A DNA stretch of 46,648 bases from Haloimpatiens lingqiaonensis. Lineage in GTDB: Bacteria > Bacillota > Clostridia > Clostridiales > Clostridiaceae. The DNA lies in contig NZ_CABDWS010000017.1 in the NCBI RefSeq assembly GCF_901447495.1, forward strand, positions 1 through 46,648, in the 5' to 3' direction. A program made the translations under genes and the position numbers. The notes beneath the pieces are model-generated. The model saw only the letters and a list, made by a program, of their open reading frames with translations, ran no database searches and was not told the origin of the DNA. Positions within the stretch are counted from its first letter, which is position 1. Each line of letters starts with the position of its first letter. This document shows, in pieces, positions 41,751 through 46,648 of this stretch.

Positions 41751-43667
41751 ATGAGTAAAAAGGGGTTGCCCGATGGAGCATACGGCTTAAAGGAAGGACA
41801 AGAATATATTCCTTATGTACCAAGTGATAAGGTGATGCCCGAATTCACTGTGCTTTCTGTAATTATAGGTATTATTCTTTCCGTTGTATTTGGTGCAGCA
41901 AATGCATATTTAGGACTTAAAGTGGGAATGACGGTATCTGCTTCAATTCCAGCAGCGGTTATTTCTATGGCAATTGTAAGAGTCATATTGAGAAGAAAGT
42001 CTATACTTGAAAACAATATGGTTCAAACTATAGCATCAGCAGGAGAATCTTTGGCTGCAGGGGCTATATTTACACTTCCAGCTTTGTTTTTATGGGGAGA
42101 AAGTCCAAGTGCTTTAGATATGGGACTTATAACTTTAATTGGTGGTGTACTTGGAGTTGTATTTATGGTTCCTATAAGAAGATATTTAATAGTTCAAGAA
42201 CATGGAAAACTTCCTTATCCAGAAGGAGCAGCTTGTGCAGAGGTTTTAGTTGCTGGTGAAGAGGGAGGAGCTAGTGCAAAACTAGTATTTGCTGGTGGAT
42301 TGATAGGACTAGTATATAAGTTTATAGGCGATGGAATAAAATTATTCCCAACAGAAATTAGTTATGGATTTAAAGGAAATTTAAATGGAGCCGCTATAGG
42401 TATGGATGTATATCCTGCATTACTTGGTGTAGGATTTATAATAGGACCTAAGATTTCAGCTTATATGCTAGTAGGAGCTATTTTAGGATGGTTCTGTTTT
42501 ATGCCTTTAATTGCTTTATTTGGAGGAGCCAATATAGTAGCACCAGCTACTAAAGCTATTGCATCAATGGATTATTGGGGCATATGGGGAAGCTACATTA
42601 AGTATATAGGTGCAGGAGCAGTGGCAGCAGGAGGAATAATAAGCTTAATTAAGTCACTTCCAACTATAGTATCATCATTTAAGCAAGCTATTCAGGGATA
42701 TAAGAATAAAGGAAAGGCTTCTGTTTTAAGAACAGATCAAGAATTAAGTTCAAAGTTTATAATAATAGTTATAATAGTAGCTATAGTTTTAATGGTAGCA
42801 CTTCCTCAAATAAAGGTTGGATGGCTTGGAGCTATACTTGTAGTTATATTTGGATTCTTCTTTGTAACTGTATCTTCTAGAATAGTAGGACTTGTAGGAA
42901 GTTCATCTAATCCAGTATCAGGTATGACCATAGCTACATTATTATTCACAGCAATTATAATGAAAGCTGCAGGATGGTCTAATACAAAAGGAATGGTAGC
43001 AGCTCTTTGCGTAGGTGCAATAATATGTACTGCTTCAGCTATAGCTGGAGATACTTCTCAAGACTTAAAGACTGGTTATTTAGTAGGATCAACACCAAAG
43101 AAACAACAAATAGGAGAGCTTATAGGAGTAATAGCATCAGCAGCATTTATCGGATTTATATTGATTACTCTTAATAAAGCGTATACCTTTGGTTCTAAGG
43201 ATCTTTCTGCACCTCAAGCTAGTTTAATGAAAATGGTTATAGAGGGTATAATGAAAGGAAGCTTACCATGGAATTTGGTGTTTGTTGGAATAGCATCTTC
43301 TATAATGATAGAGATATTTGGAATACCATCACTTCCAGTAGCTATAGGATTATATTTACCAATACATCTTTCAACTCCAATAATGGTTGGTGGAGCTATA
43401 AAAGGTATATTAGATAAGAAAGTTAAAGATGAAGTAACATTAAAAGAAAAGTCAGAAAGAGGAGTATTGTATTCATCAGGACTTATAGCTGGTGAAGGCT
43501 TGATGGGCGTTATAATAGCAGCTATAGTTGCAGTTAGGGGTAGCTTTGGACCTGAAGAGCCTATATTAGGTCAATGGGTTTCTATAATCTTCTTCTTATT
43601 AGTTACTCTAACGCTATTGTATCAAGTATTTTGGAAAAAGAAAAAAGTAGTAAATAATTCTAAATAG
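41751..43667 (+). CDS. OPT-family oligopeptide transporter
   Basis: 638 residues, about 14-16 membrane segments. FTVLSVIIGIILSVVFGAAN with YLGLKVGMTVSASIPAAV just after, KLPYPEGAACAEVLVAG and NPVSGMTIATLLF are hallmarks of the OPT family (bacterial TIGR00733-like branch). These carry short peptides or metal-peptide complexes by H+ coupling. AAGGGAGG precedes ATG 41751. A single gene, preceded by the long-hairpin element and followed by another palindromic element. Confidence 0.93.
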   Translation: MSKKGLPDGAYGLKEGQEYIPYVPSDKVMPEFTVLSVIIGIILSVVFGAANAYLGLKVGMTVSASIPAAVISMAIVRVILRRKSILENNMVQTIASAGESLAAGAIFTLPALFLWGESPSALDMGLITLIGGVLGVVFMVPIRRYLIVQEHGKLPYPEGAACAEVLVAGEEGGASAKLVFAGGLIGLVYKFIGDGIKLFPTEISYGFKGNLNGAAIGMDVYPALLGVGFIIGPKISAYMLVGAILGWFCFMPLIALFGGANIVAPATKAIASMDYWGIWGSYIKYIGAGAVAAGGIISLIKSLPTIVSSFKQAIQGYKNKGKASVLRTDQELSSKFIIIVIIVAIVLMVALPQIKVGWLGAILVVIFGFFFVTVSSRIVGLVGSSSNPVSGMTIATLLFTAIIMKAAGWSNTKGMVAALCVGAIICTASAIAGDTSQDLKTGYLVGSTPKKQQIGELIGVIASAAFIGFILITLNKAYTFGSKDLSAPQASLMKMVIEGIMKGSLPWNLVFVGIASSIMIEIFGIPSLPVAIGLYLPIHLSTPIMVGGAIKGILDKKVKDEVTLKEKSERGVLYSSGLIAGEGLMGVIIAAIVAVRGSFGPEEPILGQWVSIIFFLLVTLTLLYQVFWKKKKVVNNSK

Positions 43668-43702
43668 TGATTTTATTTATAAATGAAACCTAAGGCACAT
43701 TC

Positions 43703-43841
43703 AAATAAATAACAAGTCAGTATGCTAGTCTATTTTGAGTCATACTGCGTCAGCAGAACCCACCGATAGTTCTACTAGCGGCGGAACCTGCTTCCTTGTC
43801 TGACACAAAATATACCAGCATCTTTAACTTGTTATTTATTT
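43703..43841. repeat. 139-bp palindromic element
   Basis: Ends AAATAAATAACAAGTCAG and ACTTGTTATTTATTT are inverted; the inverted homology continues for about 40 bases on each side with mismatches (ATGCTAGT/ACCAGCAT, TATTTTG/CAAAATA). The centre holds a compact hairpin CCGATAGT-TCT-ACTAGCGG (about 43763-43781) nested within AGCAG/CTGCT. No reading frame. The rest of the 43668-44092 gap has a CTAGATGCT/AGCATCTAG inverted repeat (43861-43895) and AT-rich DNA. Confidence 0.7.
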
Positions 43842-44092
43842 TCATGTACCTAATTAAATACTAGATGCTGGGTACTAGAAATTCCTAGCATCTAGTTATA
43901 TAAAAAAATAGTACAAATTACTTTAATAATTAAATATTGGAATTATATTATGAATTTTTGTAAGTAATTTACTTTGGCAGTTATAAAATTATAAATTAAA
44001 ACCGTATTTGTATTTCATTTATTAATTTAATGTGAATTTCAAAATTATGTGTTAAAGTTCAGTAAGCATGCAATAATTTTGGAGGTGTAATT

Positions 44093-44434
44093 TTGAAAAA
44101 TAAAAAATTAAAGAAAAATGCTATACTAATGGTTCCATATAAAAATCCTGAAATACAGTGGGAAAAGAGGGAGAATTCAATAATATTAATTATTAATAGA
44201 GACAAGCTTATTGATAGGATTATGCAAAAAATATTTAGAACTCCTAAATCAGTAAATATTCAATTGGATGAATTGGGGTCTTTTGTTTGGGAAAAATGTG
44301 ATGGTATAAGTAATATTAAGGATATATGTGAATCGCTAAAAGAAAAATTTGGTAAAGGTGCAGAACCAGCAATGGAAAGGCTACTTACGTACATAAAAAT
44401 ACTTATTAATAATAATTTAATAAAAATAACGTAG
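44093..44434 (+). CDS. PqqD-family protein
   Basis: 113 residues from TTG 44093 (GGAGGTG upstream). The middle-to-end pattern LDELGSFVWEKCDGISNIKDICESL and LTYIKILINNNLI is the PqqD fold, a peptide-recognition chaperone normally paired with a radical-SAM peptide-modifying enzyme. The N-terminus (KNAILMVPYKNPEIQWEK) is longer than in pathway-bound PqqD. No radical-SAM maturase or precursor peptide lies beside it, so its partner is unclear. Confidence 0.78.
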   Translation: MKNKKLKKNAILMVPYKNPEIQWEKRENSIILIINRDKLIDRIMQKIFRTPKSVNIQLDELGSFVWEKCDGISNIKDICESLKEKFGKGAEPAMERLLTYIKILINNNLIKIT

Positions 44435-44447
44435 GTAGTATTGAAAT

Positions 44448-44484
44448 AAAGGGGCTGTGGTGTTTGGTTCTGAAGCCCCTTTAA
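44448..44484. terminator. Bidirectional terminator
   Basis: AAAGGGGCT (44448-44456) and AGCCCCTTT (44474-44482) close a hairpin between the convergent PqqD-like (+) and coat-protein (-) genes. Confidence 0.85.
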
Positions 44485-44510
44485 AAATTGAAAACTATAC
44501 AGGGTGAAAT

Positions 44511-45005
44511 TTATTGAGCATTATATAGACCTCTAGAATTCATATAGTTAAACAAATTTTCTCCGTGTTTTTGTTCTTCCTTTTGTATATGATTTAATAC
44601 TTCCCTAGCGTGGGAATCTTTAAATTCAAAAATTGTAGTATCATAAGTATTAGAGACATATTTTTCTGTCATTAGAAGGTCTTCACATAATTTAGCATCT
44701 GAAACATTACCCATTCCAGCTGCAGAAGTTGCATTAGCTGTAGAGGTAGTATTATTTTGCATAGGACTACTTGCAGAATTTTGAGCATTACCACTGCTTT
44801 GTTGATTTAGGTTAGGTACTTGACCATTTAGCATTTGATTTATGGTATTTAAGTGTTGCTGTTCTTGAGATGCATGGTTAGAAAAAAGCTGCTTTAATTG
44901 AGGATCTGTAGCCATGTTTGCATAATTTGTGTATTTTTCAATGCATAATTGTTCATGAGATTTTTGATCTTGTAAAAGCATTCTTTCCTTTTGAGATAAA
45001 TTCAT
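44511..45005 (-). CDS. CotF-like spore coat protein (ferritin-like)
   Basis: 164 residues. Two ferritin-like helical halves: KSHEQLCIEKYTNYANMA with SQEQQHLNTI (about 16-58), and LCEDLLMTEKYVSNTYDT with KEEQKHGENLFNYM (about 106-155). They are joined by a Gln/Asn/Ser/Thr-rich linker (about 60-100). This matches CotF-related coat proteins. The paired ExxH motifs (EQQH, EQKH) could form a di-metal site, though many coat members have no known enzyme activity. Reverse-strand AAAGGAGAATTC precedes ATG 45005. Confidence 0.85.
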   Translation of the reverse strand: MNLSQKERMLLQDQKSHEQLCIEKYTNYANMATDPQLKQLFSNHASQEQQHLNTINQMLNGQVPNLNQQSSGNAQNSASSPMQNNTTSTANATSAAGMGNVSDAKLCEDLLMTEKYVSNTYDTTIFEFKDSHAREVLNHIQKEEQKHGENLFNYMNSRGLYNAQ

Positions 45006-45043
45006 GAGAATTCTCCTTTCAATAAGTACATATTTTATATATT

Positions 45044-45199
45044 TATTAATCCAACTTTCGCAGTTATAAAATAAAAATATAAAATTTGTAGGTAAGTAGT
45101 ACTTCTTACTTATTACCTAGAACCTAGAACCTAATATCTTATTTCTTACCTTGTATAGTGTAGAACTTAAAATTTATATGCGAAAGTTGAGTTATTAAT
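45044..45199. repeat. TCAACTTTCG inverted-repeat element, short copy
   Basis: Ends ATTAATCCAACTTTCGCAG and TATGCGAAAGTTGAGTTATT are inverted. Contains AAATAAAAATATAAAATTTG, ACCTAGAACCTAGAACCTA and TGTAGAACTTAAAATTTATA. Lies upstream of the coat-protein gene, between divergent genes. The remaining gap to 45313 is AT-rich. Confidence 0.8.
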
Positions 45200-45313
45200 A
45201 TTTTGTGTTAAAAAAGTTTTTTTATACTAAATCATACTAATTTGAATTAATACCTAATATGTATTATAATGAAAAATAAAAAAATTAAATAAATATGATA
45301 TAATGGGGTGAAT

Positions 45314-46381
45314 ATGGTGGAAAATAGAGTGCATAAAGGAAACTTATTTATACTGAGCTTGGTAATTTTAAATATAGTTTTTTCCATTTTAGCAGGTCCT
45401 TTAAACAAAGTATTTAAACTTAGCAATTATACATTAATGTTTATAGCTAATTTGGTATTTTTAGCAATACCACTGACAGTATACTTTATAGTAAACAGAG
45501 AATCAGCGAAAGATGTTTTAAGGATAAAGTTTTTAGGCGGAAAGGATTTATTATTTGTAATTTTAATATCTATATTTATTCAGCCGCTGCTTAATTTTTT
45601 ATCTGGAGTGGTGGCATTAATACTTCCTAATAATGTATCAGCATTGCTTTCTGGAAGTGGTGATGTGTCAATATGGATTAGACTTTTTGTTATAGCTGTC
45701 ATGCCAGCTGTTTTAGAGGAATTTTCTGTTAGAGGAGTGGTTTTATCTAATTATAAGCATATAGGACTTAAAAAGTCGGCCATATTAACAGGATTATTGT
45801 TTGCTATTTTACACATGAGTATTCAAATGTTCTTATACACTTTTGTTATGGGTATTTTATTTGCATATTTAGTGCATATAACAGGATCAATATTTTCTTC
45901 AATGCTAAGCCATTTTATAGTTAATGGAACTCAAATTATCATGGCAGATAGAGCTATTAAAAAGGCTATGGAAGCTGGACAAAGTGTTTCGTCATCAGCT
46001 GATATACTTAATGGATCTGTGGCTATGAAAATAGGTTTTGTACTTGGTTTAGGTATAGTGGCTATTATATCCTTTATAATAGTAAAAATACTTATGACAA
46101 AATTAGCAGAAAGTCATGGAATGGATTTAAAAAATCTTGATAATATTAATGAAACTAAATGCTGTAATGTTGAATTCAATAATGATGAATTTGGAAGTGC
46201 TCAAAGCATTGAAAAAATATATGAAAATAATAATGATGGTTGTACCGAGGATTTTTATTCAAAGCAGGAGATGAGTTCCACTAAAGAAAATAAAGAAAAA
46301 ATAATGGATGTACCATTTATAATTACTATTGCTATATATATTATAGTTAATTCAATAAGTTTATATAAAATATTTAGTTAG
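45314..46381 (+). CDS. CPBP-family intramembrane metalloprotease
   Basis: 355 residues, about eight membrane segments. The CPBP (Abi/CAAX protease) motifs are intact: EEFSVRG (near 135-141), FAILH (His near 167) and HFIVN (near 200-204). These form the zinc site of the Rce1-like fold. A soluble, acidic and Asn-rich stretch (about 275-330) precedes a last membrane segment. Candidate starts GTG 45308, ATG 45314 and GTG 45317 surround GGGGTG; ATG is used here but GTG 45317 is also well placed. Substrate unknown. Confidence 0.85.
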   Translation: MVENRVHKGNLFILSLVILNIVFSILAGPLNKVFKLSNYTLMFIANLVFLAIPLTVYFIVNRESAKDVLRIKFLGGKDLLFVILISIFIQPLLNFLSGVVALILPNNVSALLSGSGDVSIWIRLFVIAVMPAVLEEFSVRGVVLSNYKHIGLKKSAILTGLLFAILHMSIQMFLYTFVMGILFAYLVHITGSIFSSMLSHFIVNGTQIIMADRAIKKAMEAGQSVSSSADILNGSVAMKIGFVLGLGIVAIISFIIVKILMTKLAESHGMDLKNLDNINETKCCNVEFNNDEFGSAQSIEKIYENNNDGCTEDFYSKQEMSSTKENKEKIMDVPFIITIAIYIIVNSISLYKIFS

Positions 46382-46420
46382 ATACATGAAAAGAAATTTG
46401 AAAATTTTAACAGAAGTTTA

Positions 46421-46470
46421 GCGCTTAAAAATTTTTGGGGCGTGAGCCCGCTGATTTATAATGAATGATT
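46421..46470. repeat. Fragment of composite repeat
   Basis: GCGCTTAAAAATTTTTGGGG then GAGCCCGCTGATTTATAATG matches the tail of the unit at 2323-2370. It lies between the protease gene and the insertion sequence. Confidence 0.7.
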
Positions 46471-46527
46471 GAGGGTTAGGTTAAAAACCATAAATTCTGA
46501 TTTTTGCTGGAAATTTTAGAGAAAAAA

Positions 46528-46557
46528 TTTGCATAATAAAAGCATCCTTTTTATAAT
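46528..46557 (+). promoter_or_regulatory. Probable transposase promoter
   Basis: TTTGCA (46528-46533), 18-base spacer, TATAAT (46552-46557). The predicted start near 46564 is inside the loop of the following hairpin. Confidence 0.5.
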
Positions 46558-46591
46558 AGTTTTGACAAGAAACCAACTTAAAAAGGATGCT
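46541..46591 (+). promoter_or_regulatory. Hairpin covering transposase ribosome-binding site
   Basis: AGCATCCTTTTTA (46541-46553) pairs perfectly with TAAAAAGGATGCT (46579-46591). The right arm contains AAGGA, the ribosome-binding site for ATG 46598. Confidence 0.7.
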
Positions 46592-46597
46592 GATAAA

Positions 46598-46648
46598 ATG
46601 AGTAAAAGTTATTTAAAACAATTACTTACTTATATTAATAAGGTATAC
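46598..46648 (+). CDS. Transposase, partial (N-terminal 17 codons)
   Basis: ATG 46598 starts MSKSYLKQLLTYINKVY and runs off the window edge with no stop. The opening resembles clostridial IS4-type transposases, and the adjacent inverted-repeat hairpin over the ribosome-binding site is typical of insertion-sequence translational control. The family cannot be settled from 17 residues. Confidence 0.55.
   Translation, partial: MSKSYLKQLLTYINKVY

Overview
The window is low-G+C, densely coded DNA with AGGAGG-type ribosome-binding sites. It carries sporulation genes (an H-type small acid-soluble spore protein, spmA/spmB, a CotF-like coat protein), an anaerobic ribonucleotide reductase with its activase, and a T-box leader. 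This fits a strictly anaerobic, spore-forming Clostridium sensu stricto. The style of the intergenic repeats suggests something near the C. botulinum/C. sporogenes/C. tetani radiation, but I cannot fix the species from sequence alone.

Layout. 1-7.1 kb: sspH-like gene (-), iron-dependent alcohol dehydrogenase, a repeat-filled gap, spmA-spmB, a two-gene ABC exporter and a LUD-domain protein. 7.3-12.3 kb: MATE exporter (-), an unknown membrane protein, and metG behind a Met-specific T-box. 12.6-17.5 kb: a class-V aminotransferase/cysteine-desulfurase-like enzyme (-) divergent from a YedE-type membrane protein, a TusA-like carrier and a DUF3343 protein (a probable sulfur/selenium-handling set), then a DUF445 protein. 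17.5-20.9 kb: a repeat-rich accessory patch with a 5'-truncated acetyltransferase remnant, a lone TnpB nuclease gene and a Nudix hydrolase. 20.9-29.5 kb: DUF362 ferredoxin-like protein, tatD, a YabE-like 3D/G5 protein, rnmV, ksgA, two unknown proteins, lgt and a lipoprotein; tatD-yabE-rnmV-ksgA is the conserved Firmicutes order downstream of metG. 29.7-35.6 kb: an HlyD/MacB-type tripartite exporter, a Mrp/NBP35 Fe-S carrier and a ClC channel/transporter. 36-41.1 kb: a small unknown protein and DegV (-), then nrdD-nrdG with a consensus promoter and an NrdR-like box. 41.4-46.6 kb: OPT oligopeptide transporter, PqqD-like protein, CotF-like coat protein (-), CPBP protease, and the first 17 codons of a transposase running off the right edge.

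The most unusual content is non-coding. The window carries several families of structured, non-autonomous repeats: (i) a ~233-bp near-perfect long hairpin in two inverted copies (1667-1899, 41422-41655) sharing a flanking module; (ii) a 134-bp multi-hairpin element in two almost identical copies, one lodged between the metG T-box terminator and metG; (iii) an AT-rich element with TCAACTTTCG terminal inverted repeats in three copies; (iv) a composite repeat whose terminator-like hairpin shows compensatory base changes between copies; (v) palindromes with a TTGCG/CGCAA core sitting on the stop codons of four unrelated genes; (vi) short-period arrays (CTAGAGGG-like and TTGACAATGGACAA-like), one of which encodes the last residues of the ClC protein. 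No CRISPR array, rRNA or tRNA gene was seen.

Several start codons were moved from the longest reading frame to a start with a proper ribosome-binding site. Two neighbouring genes (MATE exporter and the 198-residue membrane protein) appear to use the rare start codons ATT and CTG.
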